The notes under the pieces were generated by a model, which saw only the letters and a list, made by a program, of their open reading frames with translations, made no database searches and had not been told where the DNA came from. Both the position numbers and the translations under genes were made by a program. This document shows, piece after piece, positions 9,314-19,173 of a stretch of DNA of 64,000 nucleotides (the first letter of the stretch is position 1; each line of letters opens with the position of its first letter). Location of the stretch: positions 34,793-98,792 of the forward strand of contig JAPPGK010000050.1 in NCBI GenBank assembly GCA_028821405.1. Direction: 5' to 3'. Source of the DNA: Gammaproteobacteria bacterium. Its GTDB lineage: Bacteria > Pseudomonadota > Gammaproteobacteria > Pseudomonadales > Azotimanducaceae.

Positions 9314-9924
9314 CCCCGCTCGCTGCGCTCGGCGACCGTTGGACCCTGATCGCGATTGGCATTGTCGCCGCCATCGCCGGGACGCCATTGGGACCGGCCT
9401 TGGCGGGCACGATGTTGGGGCACGTCCTGGTCCAGATCCCGCTCCTGGTCGCGGCGGGGTGGGGCATCGGCAGATACCTCGAACCCCGCATCGATTCGCA
9501 ACTGCGACGTTGGAACGCGGGCGGTATCCCGGGGATCCTGCTCGCGAGCTTCGCGGTGGGGTTCTGGATGATTCCGCGGTGGCTCGACGGCGCGCTGACC
9601 GATCCGATTGTGAACGCGGCGAAGGTCGTTTCTCTGGTCGTGCTCGCGGGAATGCCGCTGGCGTGGAGTTGGCCGCGGCTGCACCCCGTCGCCCGGGGGG
9701 TCGTCAAGATCGAGCTCCTGGCGATGCTGTTTCGGCTCGGGTGGTTGTACGTGATCTCTCCCGACCGTTTCTGCAACAGCTACCTGCTGACGGACCAGGT
9801 CTGGCTGGGCCGCGGTCTGATCGTCGTGGGGATTGCGCTCGGCATCACCTGGCTGGTTCCGTTGTTTTGGGACGGATTCGCCACGGCGACGGACGCGGGC
9901 GCAGCGGGGACCACGACCCGATGA
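9310..9924 (+). CDS. Multi-pass membrane protein (orf1 of norSY-senC-orf1)
   Basis: A 204-residue protein with about five or six membrane segments and no known catalytic motif; a conserved-looking loop SPDRFCNSYLLTDQVWLG lies before the last helix. It overlaps the SCO gene before it and the amidotransferase gene after it by ATGA, so it is translated as part of the same operon. A membrane protein in this position is typical of the norSY-senC-orf1 cluster, where its role is not established; assembly or copper handling are guesses. Confidence 0.7.
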   Translation: MTPLAALGDRWTLIAIGIVAAIAGTPLGPALAGTMLGHVLVQIPLLVAAGWGIGRYLEPRIDSQLRRWNAGGIPGILLASFAVGFWMIPRWLDGALTDPIVNAAKVVSLVVLAGMPLAWSWPRLHPVARGVVKIELLAMLFRLGWLYVISPDRFCNSYLLTDQVWLGRGLIVVGIALGITWLVPLFWDGFATATDAGAAGTTTR

Positions 9925-10643
9925 CACGTTCGGATCCCGCGCCGGTCCAGGTCATTCGCCACGTCAGTTTCGAAGGCCTCGGGACCATGGCAAGGGATTT
10001 GGCCACATTGGAGTTGCCGTTCGAGTATCTGGACCCGCCTCACGACGATCTGGCCACCGCGCGGGAGGCCGAGCTCGTGGTCGTCATGGGAGGCTCGATC
10101 AGCGTCAACGACTCGGATCGCTTTCCCTACCTCGATGCCGAGACCGAGCTGATCCGTCACCGCATCGCGCATTGCCTGCCGACTTTGGGGATTTGCCTCG
10201 GTGCACAGCTGATCGCCCGCGCCATGGGGGCGAGCGTTGCGCCGATGCCGAGTCCCGAAATCGGCTGGGCACCCTTGGCGTTGACGGCGGCCGGTAAGGA
10301 GGGGCCGTTGCGGTGCCTGGCGAGCCCGGTGCTCCATTGGCATGGCGAATCCTTCGCGCTGCCGGACGGATCGGAGTCCCTGGCGTCGACGCCGAGGTGC
10401 CCGAACCAGGCGTTCGCGATCGGGGATCACACGCTGGCATTGCAGTTCCACATCGAAGTTGGCCGCGACGACCTCGAGCGCTGGCTGGTCGGTCACATCC
10501 ACGAACTGGACCACCACGGCATCAGCGTGCTGAGACTCCGGGAGGACACCCGCCGGTACGCGGCGAAGGCGACGGCGGAAGGTGGAGAACTGCTCGCCGC
10601 GTGGTGGTCCGGGGCTATTCGAAGCTCGACTTCCACGCGGTGA
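9921..10643 (+). CDS. Class I glutamine amidotransferase-like protein
   Basis: A 240-residue GATase1-fold protein of the stand-alone GMP-synthase-like group. The nucleophile is C92 in TLGICLGAQL and the His-Glu pair is in LQFHIEV near residue 180, so the triad is intact. No synthase domain is fused to it, so the ammonia acceptor or hydrolysed substrate is unknown. The start ATG overlaps the previous stop by four bases. Its last 29 bp overlap the 3' end of the GH26-like gene on the opposite strand. It is likely a passenger of the heme-copper operon. Confidence 0.87.
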   Translation: MTRSDPAPVQVIRHVSFEGLGTMARDLATLELPFEYLDPPHDDLATAREAELVVVMGGSISVNDSDRFPYLDAETELIRHRIAHCLPTLGICLGAQLIARAMGASVAPMPSPEIGWAPLALTAAGKEGPLRCLASPVLHWHGESFALPDGSESLASTPRCPNQAFAIGDHTLALQFHIEVGRDDLERWLVGHIHELDHHGISVLRLREDTRRYAAKATAEGGELLAAWWSGAIRSSTSTR

Positions 10644-11760
10644 CGGCGCGCGCGAAACGTTCTGCCAAAGCGGCATTCCTCTCCAACCGGCTATCGCCCC
10701 AATATCCGGACGGATAGGGCGGCCCCCACATCGCCTGCGCGTCCCAGTTGCAGTTGATGTAGGCCAGGGCGCGGACGACGTCCCGGTTTTCGTCCATCAG
10801 CAGGAACAGTGGCTCGTACCACGCCTCCCAGATCTCCTCGGCGGTCATGGCTTCGATCCCCTCCCCAGCGGGACCATCCCAGACCGGACTCAGGAAGCGT
10901 CGAGTCGACAGCGCGAGGTCGAACCCCTGCGGACTCGCTTCGGCGATCATGACCGGCTTGCCGGTGCGCCTGGCCATCGCCAACACCTCGCCGGCGAGTT
11001 CGCGCGGGGTGTGGGGCGGGTGATCAACGGGTACCGACGGTCGGGCCTCCGGATGCATGAACCAGGAAAACGCGAGCCAATCCACGTAGTCGTCCCCCGG
11101 ATACCAGCGCTCGATGTCCTCGTGGCCGCCATCGAGCACGTCGTCGATGGGGGAGGCCGATGCCTGCCAGACGAATTCGACGTTGTCGGCCAGTCGGCGG
11201 ACGCGATCCGCGACGTGGCGGTACGCCGCGACGTAACGTGCGGGGTTCCGGTAGTCGCCGTTCCATGCGCCGTCGAACTCGTAGCCGATGCGGAGATGGA
11301 CCGAACCCTTGACGGCGGCGAAAAGATGCCGAAGTTGATCCACGTTGGCATCGTAACCGCCGGCGATGAGCGCCTGAAGGTCGTTGAGGACCAGGCCAGC
11401 GGCGAGGTTGTCGATCCCGAACTCCGTTGCGGTCTTGTAGGCATTGACGCCTCCCGCGCCCCAGGAATGTTCAAGCGCGATTGGCTTGCCGTCGAGATCG
11501 ACGCCAATACCCCCGTAGCCGTGGACCTCGGACCTCAGGTTGCGCAAGGACAGGTAGGCCGTCAGCCCATCGGGCCGAGGGCAACACCCACTGCCCAGGT
11601 AGCCGCGAATGGAATCCAGATCCTGCCCGACGATGAACACCGGGGGTTGCTCGATGGTTTGCGCTGCCACGTCGCTGGCCGCGATGACAAGGGGGAACAT
11701 GAAGAGTCCGAAACGGTGTCGCACAATCACCGGCACGCCGATTCCAGGGCGGTGGCCCAC
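10615..11760 (-). CDS. Secreted GH26-like glycoside hydrolase
   Basis: A 381-residue protein with a long N-terminal leader and hydrophobic core (FGLFMFPLVIAASDVAA), so probably exported. The fold is clan GH-A: acid/base Glu in LRIGYEFDGAWNG (about residue 160), the GH26-typical WYPGDDYVDW, and the nucleophile Glu in KPVMIAEAS (about residue 275). GH26 enzymes are mostly beta-mannanases and related endo-hydrolases; the substrate here is not predictable. ATG codons inside the leader offer shorter starts, for example at 11700. Its 3' end overlaps the convergent amidotransferase gene by 29 bp. Confidence 0.75.
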   Translation of the reverse strand: MGHRPGIGVPVIVRHRFGLFMFPLVIAASDVAAQTIEQPPVFIVGQDLDSIRGYLGSGCCPRPDGLTAYLSLRNLRSEVHGYGGIGVDLDGKPIALEHSWGAGGVNAYKTATEFGIDNLAAGLVLNDLQALIAGGYDANVDQLRHLFAAVKGSVHLRIGYEFDGAWNGDYRNPARYVAAYRHVADRVRRLADNVEFVWQASASPIDDVLDGGHEDIERWYPGDDYVDWLAFSWFMHPEARPSVPVDHPPHTPRELAGEVLAMARRTGKPVMIAEASPQGFDLALSTRRFLSPVWDGPAGEGIEAMTAEEIWEAWYEPLFLLMDENRDVVRALAYINCNWDAQAMWGPPYPSGYWGDSRLERNAALAERFARAVTAWKSSFE

Positions 11761-12064
11761 CGGGTGGCTACGGGGGGGCGCTCCCGGTCAGCCTTGACGT
11801 CAATAAACGAGGCACCGCGCTGAGGCGATCGATCCGCCGCGGTCAGAGAATCAGTGCGAGCGCGAAGAACCCGGCGACTAGAGCAAGGCTTAGAACGCTC
11901 TGCCAGTCCAAACGTACTGAGCGGATGACCATGGCGAGCAACACTACCGAAGTCCTGACGCGCGATGAAATAATCCTTCATCCTATGCATATTCCGGCGC
12001 CAAGGGAAAGCGCGTGACGGGACAAAGCCCGTCGCTTCGCACCACAACGGTCCGGCCGCGGGCA
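11761..12064. other. Intergenic region, possible tiny membrane peptide
   Basis: No ordinary gene is visible in these 304 bases between the GH26-like gene and the YeiH-like gene. On the minus strand 11932-11843 there is a 29-codon frame (starts MVIRSVRLDW, then a hydrophobic stretch to the end) that could encode a one-helix peptide. It lacks a clear ribosome-binding site and uses rare codons (CTA, TCA), so I do not call it a gene. Confidence 0.3.
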
Positions 12065-13009
12065 TCACCAAGCCAACGCGACGACCAACGTGACGGGCAG
12101 CAATATCGACCACAGCAGCAGGCTCAACCAGATGGCCCGACCGTTCAGGGATGCGATCGTCGACCGGCGGATCTCCATGCCGATGAAAAAGAGCGCCACG
12201 ATGAGCAGGAAGCGGCTTGCCGCCTTCACATGGGCGATGACCTCGACGGGAGGCTGCAGCAGACTCCCCACCAGGGAGGCGGCCACGAACAGCACCAGGA
12301 ACATCGGTATCCGAAGCTTGGTCTCGCTTTGTCGCATCAGGATGCCCGCCACGAGCGCGACGGGGACGAGCAAGAGGGTTCTGACCAGCTTGACCGTCGT
12401 GGCGACTTCCAAGGCCCGGTCGCCGAAGATCGCAGCGGCGCCCACCACGGAGCTTGTGTCATGGATCGCGAGCGCCACCCATACGCCGAACTGATCTTGC
12501 GTCATCTCTAGGTAGTCGCCTAGCCAGGGCAACACGAGGATCGCGACGGCGTTCAGGATGAACACGATGCCGATGCATATGGCCACGGACTCCGGCCGGG
12601 CGCGGATGATCGGTGCCAGCGTCACGATCGCGGTGCCCCCGCAGATGGCCGTTCCCGTGCTCAACAGCCGGGATTGATCGTCGTCGACCCTGATCAGCCG
12701 GCCGATGATGAGACCCGCAACCAGCGTGCAGCCGACGAAGGCGACGATTAGCCCGGAGTATTCGCTGCTGGTCCGCCAAAGGACTTCGATGTTCAAGCTA
12801 AACCCCAGGACCACGATGGCGGCCTTGAGGCAAAGCTTGCCGGCCTGGTCGATGTACGCGGGGACGCTGGGGGCGAGCGCGAGGCTCACCGCCGTGCCCA
12901 CGACGAGCGCCAGGGCTGGGTGACCCACCCAGATAGCCGCAACCAGCGCGAGCAGCGCCAGTAGCCACTTCGTTCGGTCGCGGCCCGATGGAAAGGACAA
13001 CCTGGTCAT
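12065..13009 (-). CDS. YeiH/UPF0324 family putative sulfate exporter
   Basis: A 314-residue membrane protein with nine to ten hydrophobic helices. Family features are visible: KAAIVVLGFSLN early, STGTAICGGTAIVTLAPII in the middle, and ALAIHDTSSVVGAA. The family is annotated as putative sulfate exporters, with little direct proof. It is a single gene, with the start at ATG 13009. Nothing around it hints at a pathway. Confidence 0.88.
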   Translation of the reverse strand: MTRLSFPSGRDRTKWLLALLALVAAIWVGHPALALVVGTAVSLALAPSVPAYIDQAGKLCLKAAIVVLGFSLNIEVLWRTSSEYSGLIVAFVGCTLVAGLIIGRLIRVDDDQSRLLSTGTAICGGTAIVTLAPIIRARPESVAICIGIVFILNAVAILVLPWLGDYLEMTQDQFGVWVALAIHDTSSVVGAAAIFGDRALEVATTVKLVRTLLLVPVALVAGILMRQSETKLRIPMFLVLFVAASLVGSLLQPPVEVIAHVKAASRFLLIVALFFIGMEIRRSTIASLNGRAIWLSLLLWSILLPVTLVVALAW

Positions 13010-13419
13010 GAAGTTGACGGTCCCGGTTCGCCGCCAATGTGGCAGTCGGCCCGTTGGGTCACAAACGAATTTGGGGCGAGATGTCCTGCGAGCCGTTCAC
13101 GCCCGCTTAGCCCACTTAGCCCACTGGGTGAGCGATTGGCGATTGCCGCAGCGACGTCGTAGATTTTTTGTGTTTGGCGGCAGGTCAGCCCCAAACGCGC
13201 CCGCCGGGGCGCACAGTCGCCCGGATTGACCAACCGAGGCCGTTTCGCTGCGCGAACGCGAGTGAGGCCACCCTCGCGCCCACGATCTTGCGCAATGCAG
13301 TGGGGCGTTCGAGGCGCATCGAGGTGGCTTGCCCGATGCCGGTTGCTAGGTACGCCACCGCGTTCTATTCGAATTCCGGCCGACTGCGATTTGGCATTCG
13401 GCCGGCAGACTATCCGATG
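13010..13419. other. Intergenic region between YeiH-like gene and tRNA-Ser
   Basis: A 410-bp stretch without a believable coding frame. It holds the promoter side of the YeiH-like gene, a short direct repeat (TTAGCCCAC twice near 13108-13125) and, next to the tRNA, a hairpin described separately. I see nothing else in it. Confidence 0.5.
13376..13405 (-). terminator. Hairpin downstream of tRNA-Ser
   Basis: CCGGCCGA and TCGGCCGG form a perfect 8-bp stem around a 14-base loop, 15 bases after the 3' end of the tRNA on its strand. The following bases (AATTCGAAT) are AT-rich but not a proper U-tract, so this is at best a weak terminator or processing signal. Confidence 0.35.
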
Positions 13420-13509
13420 TGGCGGAGGGGCAGGGATTCGAACCCTGGGAAGGTCGCCCTTCGCTGGTTTTCAAGACCAGTGCTTTCGTCCGCTCAGCCA
13501 CCCCTCCGG
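13420..13509 (-). tRNA. serT: tRNA-Ser (anticodon UGA)
   Basis: A complete 90-base tRNA with the CCA end encoded. The acceptor stem is GGAGGGG/CCCCTCC, the anticodon arm is CTGGT-CTTGAAA-ACCAG giving anticodon UGA, the long variable arm of a serine tRNA is present (CGAAGGGCGACCTTC), and the T-loop is GGTTCGAATCC. A 9-bp sequence (TATCCGATG) lies directly on both sides, at 13411-13419 and 13513-13521. Confidence 0.97.
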
Positions 13510-13532
13510 GTATCCGATGCGGTGCGGGCATT

Positions 13533-14555
13533 CTACGCTTTTCGTCCTCGGAAGCCGTGGGGATGGGTAGACTGCCACCGCCACAGATCGGCGCAGATGC
13601 GGTCGAGGTCGTATTGGGCGGTCCACCGCAGTTCATCCCGGGCTTTCGAGGGATCGGCCCACGACACCGCGACATCCCCCGGGCGCCGCGATACGACCCG
13701 ATAGGGAATATCCCGGCCGCAGGCCGCTTCAAAGGCGCGGACGACCTCGAATACGCTGTGCCCCCGCCCGGTGCCGAGGTTGTGAACCGAGACGCCTGGG
13801 GTTGCACTAAGGTAGTCGAGCGCGCTTAAGTGTCCGCGGGCGAGATCGACGACGTGAAGGTAGTCCCGGATACCCGTCCCGTCCGGCGTGGGGTAGTCGT
13901 CCCCGAAGACGTTCAGACGCTCTCGACGGCCCACGGCGACCTGGGCGACAAACGGCAGTAGGTTGTTGGGGACGCCGGTCGGATCCTCGCCGATTTCGCC
14001 GCTGGGATGGGCGCCGACCGCGTTGAAGTAGCGCAGGATGGAGACTCGCCAGTCCGGATCGGCGGCGTGAACGTCGTGCAGGATGCCTTCGACCCCCGCC
14101 TTGGTGCGGGCATAGGGACTGCGGGGATCCACCGGGCAGTCTTCGCCGATCGGCGTGTCCGCGGGGTCGCCGTAGACCGAGGCGCTGGAGCTGAACACGA
14201 ACCGCTTGACGCCGTGGGCTGCCATGGCTTCGAGCAGACAAATCGTGCCGGCGACGTTGTTCTGGTGGTAGCGCAATGGTTCGGCTGTCGACTCGCCAAC
14301 CGCCTTGAGCGCCGCGAAATGGAGCACGGCCTCGAAGCCGCCGGACGCGAGGATCCGATCGAGGCCGTCGCGGTCGCGGATGTCGCACTCGACGAACGGG
14401 AGTTCCCGGCCAACAAGGCTCTCGATGGCCGGAACCACCGCACGCGAGGCGTTCGAGAGGTTGTCGATCACGACCACGTCGTGGCCTGCGGCAAGGAGTT
14501 CGATGACCGTGTGGCTGCCGATGTAGCCGGCCCCGCCGGTGACGAGCGTGTTCAA
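13533..14555 (-). CDS. galE: UDP-glucose 4-epimerase
   Basis: A 340-residue short-chain dehydrogenase/reductase (extended) that interconverts UDP-glucose and UDP-galactose, possibly their N-acetyl forms. The NAD-binding GGAGYIGSH is at residues 7-15, the catalytic Ser is in SSSASVYG (about 122-129) and the pair Y148-x3-K152 follows (YARTK). Length is that of bacterial GalE. It starts 6 bp after a second nucleotide-sugar epimerase and is the last gene of a three-gene minus-strand set making sugar nucleotides for surface polysaccharide. Confidence 0.95.
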   Translation of the reverse strand: MNTLVTGGAGYIGSHTVIELLAAGHDVVVIDNLSNASRAVVPAIESLVGRELPFVECDIRDRDGLDRILASGGFEAVLHFAALKAVGESTAEPLRYHQNNVAGTICLLEAMAAHGVKRFVFSSSASVYGDPADTPIGEDCPVDPRSPYARTKAGVEGILHDVHAADPDWRVSILRYFNAVGAHPSGEIGEDPTGVPNNLLPFVAQVAVGRRERLNVFGDDYPTPDGTGIRDYLHVVDLARGHLSALDYLSATPGVSVHNLGTGRGHSVFEVVRAFEAACGRDIPYRVVSRRPGDVAVSWADPSKARDELRWTAQYDLDRICADLWRWQSTHPHGFRGRKA

Positions 14556-14561
14556 GATCGA

Positions 14562-15581
14562 CTACCTGCCATCCGGGACGCCGTAGTAGTCGCGATACCA
14601 GGCGATGAACCGGGCGATGCCGACCTCGATGGGCGTGGACGGTCGGTAGTCGAGGTCCTCGGCGAGTGGTTCGACGTCGGCGGACGTGTCCGGCACGTCG
14701 CCGGGCTGCAGGGGCAGGAGTTTCTTATCGGCCCGCCGGCCGAGCGCCGCTTCGATGGCGTCGATGAAGCGAAGCAGTTCGACGGGTTGACCGTTGCCGA
14801 TGTTGTAGAGGCGGTAGGGCGCAGCGGCGCGGGACGGGTCGGGATGATCGCTCTGCCATGTCGGGTCGGCGGTGGGCGGGCGGTCGAGGACGCGCACGAT
14901 GCCTTCGACGATGTCGTCGATGTAGGTGAAGTCGCGCCGGTGGTGGCCGTGGTTGAAGACCTCGATGGGAACGCCCGCGAGGATGTTGCGGGTGAACACG
15001 AAGAGGGCCATGTCGGGGCGGCCCCAGGGCCCGTACACCGTGAAGAACCGCAACCCCGTGGTGGGAACCCCGAAGAGGTGGCTGTAGGCGTGGGCCATCA
15101 ACTCGTTGGCCTTCTTGGTGGCCGCGTACATGGACAGGGGATGATCGACGTTGTCCGCCGTTCGAAACGGCATTCGGGTATTGGCGCCGTACACGGCGCT
15201 GGTGGAGGCGAAGACGAGATGTTCCAGGTGTGCTTCGCGCGCGGATTCGAGGACGTTGAGGAACCCGGTGACGTTGGCGTCCACGTAGGCGTGGGGGTTC
15301 TCGATGGAATGCCGAACGCCCGCTTGGGCTGCGAGGTGGACGATCTTCTCGGGCTGGTGCCGTTCGAACGTCTCGCGCCAGGCGGGCCGGTCGGCGATGT
15401 CGACCTTCTCGAAGCAGAATCCAGACAAGGCCTCGAGTCGCTTGAGCCGGTCCCGCTTGAGACCGACGTCGTAGTAGTCGTTGAGGTTGTCGATGCCGAC
15501 GACGTGGTCGCCCCGCTCGGCAAGCCGTTCGGCGGTGAACGAGCCGATGAAGCCCGCCGCGCCCGTCACCATGACCTTCAT
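14562..15581 (-). CDS. NAD-dependent epimerase, UDP-glucuronate 4-epimerase type
   Basis: A 339-residue extended SDR. It has TGAAGFIGSF at 6-15, the NLNDYYDVGLK segment typical of UDP-glucuronate 4-epimerases, the Ser in ASTSAVYG, and Y-x3-K in YAATKK. It would convert UDP-glucuronate to UDP-galacturonate; a UDP-N-acetylhexosaminuronate substrate is the alternative, because the gene before it is a dehydrogenase of the UDP-HexNAc type. It is 9 bp after that dehydrogenase and 6 bp before galE, so the three form an operon. Confidence 0.9.
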   Translation of the reverse strand: MKVMVTGAAGFIGSFTAERLAERGDHVVGIDNLNDYYDVGLKRDRLKRLEALSGFCFEKVDIADRPAWRETFERHQPEKIVHLAAQAGVRHSIENPHAYVDANVTGFLNVLESAREAHLEHLVFASTSAVYGANTRMPFRTADNVDHPLSMYAATKKANELMAHAYSHLFGVPTTGLRFFTVYGPWGRPDMALFVFTRNILAGVPIEVFNHGHHRRDFTYIDDIVEGIVRVLDRPPTADPTWQSDHPDPSRAAAPYRLYNIGNGQPVELLRFIDAIEAALGRRADKKLLPLQPGDVPDTSADVEPLAEDLDYRPSTPIEVGIARFIAWYRDYYGVPDGR

Positions 15582-15590
15582 GCGGTGCCC

Positions 15591-16886
<1,296 letters not shown>

Positions 16887-16968
16887 GAAGAGCGGGGCGG
16901 TCCTTAAGTTGACGGGCGAAGTGTAGCCCCATCGGCCGGACGGGTTTCGAGCGGCCGACGGCGCCGCG

Positions 16969-17949
16969 TCAGGCGAAGAACGTGTTGTAGAGCCAGGGCA
17001 GGCCGAAGGCGAGAATCACGCTCACCGCGAGGCCCGAGAGCGCTTTCAAGGCATCCGAAACCACTTTGCGTACCGTGCCCTTGGTGCTGGTGTCCGCCAA
17101 GTAGAAGGAGAGCGCGAACTCGCGACCGGCCAAGACACCGAGGAACACCCAGGTGGTGCTCATCGGCATGTTGCTTGCCTCCTTGAACACGAGCAGCACG
17201 ATGCCGTAGATCAGGTCGATGATCGTCGCGGCGCGGATGTCGGTGGTGTCGGTCTTGCTGGTGACGATCTTCTGAATCTCGCCCCCGAAACGGTAGAAGA
17301 TGTACCCCTGCATGAGGAGCAGCGCGGCGATGCCGAAGACGAGCCATTCCACCGACAGTTGGCGGGGTAGGTAGACGAAGATGTTGGCGAGGTCCTGGAT
17401 CAGCCATTGGCTCCAAAGGAAGCCGGTGGAGGCCCACTGCAGGAACACCCAGTACGTCGGGATCTCGTCGCCCTTGGTGCGGTGGAAGTACTCGCTCAAG
17501 CGTCTGAAGACAAGGCTGAACAGGATAATGGCGGCGGTGAAGGCCACCACGTAGCCAAGCGCCGACTTCGTGAGCATCTTGCCGAGATTGCTGGGCTCGC
17601 CGCCGGTCACCGCGAATACCGTGAGGACCAGGAACGTCGTGCTGACGGGTACGCCGAGACGGGTCAGGATGAGTAGCGCCAACGGCGGGATCGCGTGGAT
17701 CCAGGAGACGCCGCCCTCGGGGACCGGGAATTTCTCCAGGCGACCGTAGGCGGGATCGCCGCCGTTGACGAACCAGCTATAGAAGATGACGACGAGCAGG
17801 ATGCTGCCGGCGAACATCCAGAGCATCCACCATGGCCGTTGGGCGTTGGAGGCAAGGAAGGTACCGAGGGTTTGGATGGAATCGTTGGCAACCACCGAGT
17901 AGGCCGCGAGCAGGAAGCCCACGATCATCCAGATCTCAAGCCAAGGCAC
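16969..17949 (-). CDS. PiT-like inorganic phosphate transporter family protein
   Basis: A 326-residue membrane protein with about eight helices. Two inverted halves each carry a degenerate PiT signature: YSVVANDSIQTLGTFL at about 17-32 (compare GANDVANAFGT) with PVSTTFLVL, and in the second half NMPMSTTWVFLGVLAGRE. It is therefore a divergent member of the phosphate permease superfamily; phosphate as substrate is not certain because the first motif differs. No PhoU-like partner is next to it. It is divergent from a sugar kinase gene. Confidence 0.7.
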   Translation of the reverse strand: MPWLEIWMIVGFLLAAYSVVANDSIQTLGTFLASNAQRPWWMLWMFAGSILLVVIFYSWFVNGGDPAYGRLEKFPVPEGGVSWIHAIPPLALLILTRLGVPVSTTFLVLTVFAVTGGEPSNLGKMLTKSALGYVVAFTAAIILFSLVFRRLSEYFHRTKGDEIPTYWVFLQWASTGFLWSQWLIQDLANIFVYLPRQLSVEWLVFGIAALLLMQGYIFYRFGGEIQKIVTSKTDTTDIRAATIIDLIYGIVLLVFKEASNMPMSTTWVFLGVLAGREFALSFYLADTSTKGTVRKVVSDALKALSGLAVSVILAFGLPWLYNTFFA

Positions 17950-18145
17950 GTTGGCGCGACGCCCCCTATTGCGCGTGTGCGGAAGACGCGCGGGGTTGCT
18001 CGGCGCGCCAGCGAAAATGTTAACGAAACGGGGGTGGGCTAACAGCGTGGATCAATGTTCCTAAGGGCGGATGGCGGGGTCGAAAGAGCCGCGTGTAACA
18101 AACTGCCGGTAGAATCCCGCACGGTCCACAATGGAGCGCTCGGCA

Positions 18146-19054
18146 ATGCCCAAGCTGGTCAACCTCGGTTCGCTTTGCATCGACCATGTCTACGGCGTTC
18201 CCGCCATCACCGGCCCCGGGGAAACCGTGGCCAGTGTGACCTACGAAGTATTCCCGGGGGGCAAGGGCCTCAACCAATCCATCGCTGCGGCGCGTGCGGG
18301 GATCGATGTCGTGCATGTCGGTTGCGTCGGCGCCGACGGCGAATGGCTGAAGGAGACGCTATCGGCGGAGGGCGTGGACGTCTCCGGCTTGCGGGTGGCC
18401 CCGGGGGCCTCGGGCCACGCCGTGATCCAGGTCAACGAGGCGGGCGAAAACGCCATCGTGATCACCGGTGGCGCGAATCGGCGCCTCGACCGAAGCGACA
18501 TCGAGGGCGCCTTGGCCCGGATGGAGACCGGCGATTGGCTCATGCTTCAAAACGAAATCAATGACTTGGATACCGTTCTTCGCTTAGCGGGTGAACAAGG
18601 TCTCCAGGTGGCGTTCAACGTTGCACCCGTCGACGGCCGGGAAGCTGGCTACGACCTGTCGACGACTCGCCTGTTGATCGTCAACGAGATCGAGGCCGCG
18701 GCGCTAGCCGGCATCCCTGCCGCGGACGACGATTGGTCCAACATGCTCACGGCCCTGGCGGATCGCGCGCCCAACGCGGACATCGTGCTGACCCTCGGCG
18801 CCGACGGCCTCGTGTACTCGTCGGCGGACGGTACCGCGGCGCTGCCCGCCTACGACGTGGATGCGGTGGACGAAACGGCTGCGGGCGATGCCTTCATCGG
18901 CTTCGTGATGGCGTCGCTGATTCGGGGCGCATCGATGGACCGAGCACTCAGGATGGGCGCGGCCGCCGGCGCACTGGCGGTGACCCGGGCCGGGGCCGCG
19001 AGCTCGCTGCCGCGCCTGGGCGAGGTGCAGGCCCTCGTCGACGCACAACCGTAG
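18146..19054 (+). CDS. PfkB-family carbohydrate kinase (ribokinase-like)
   Basis: A 302-residue kinase. The N-terminal PfkB signature is GGKGLNQSIAAARAG (about 38-52) and the C-terminal one is DETAAGDAFIGFVMA, with the catalytic Asp in the GD pair; the usual DTxGAGD reads DETAAGD. This matches ribokinase-like enzymes phosphorylating a sugar with ATP; the specific sugar is unknown. I chose ATG 18146 because the family N-terminus begins close to the first strand (KLVNLGSLCIDHV). No transporter or other sugar gene is nearby. Confidence 0.88.
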   Translation: MPKLVNLGSLCIDHVYGVPAITGPGETVASVTYEVFPGGKGLNQSIAAARAGIDVVHVGCVGADGEWLKETLSAEGVDVSGLRVAPGASGHAVIQVNEAGENAIVITGGANRRLDRSDIEGALARMETGDWLMLQNEINDLDTVLRLAGEQGLQVAFNVAPVDGREAGYDLSTTRLLIVNEIEAAALAGIPAADDDWSNMLTALADRAPNADIVLTLGADGLVYSSADGTAALPAYDVDAVDETAAGDAFIGFVMASLIRGASMDRALRMGAAAGALAVTRAGAASSLPRLGEVQALVDAQP

Positions 19055-19173
19055 GAGTCGGGCTTTATCCCGCCGGGGGAACGCCACGGCGTGTCCGTCG
19101 GGGGCCCGACCGTGGGGTTGGCGTCGCGCGCTGCGGGACGATGGCGCACCCTGCGGGCGCGGGAGCGTAGCCC

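Noticed and set aside
11843..11932. A 29-codon hydrophobic frame as a new small membrane protein
   Set aside because: No clear ribosome-binding site and rare codons; kept only as a note in the gap description.
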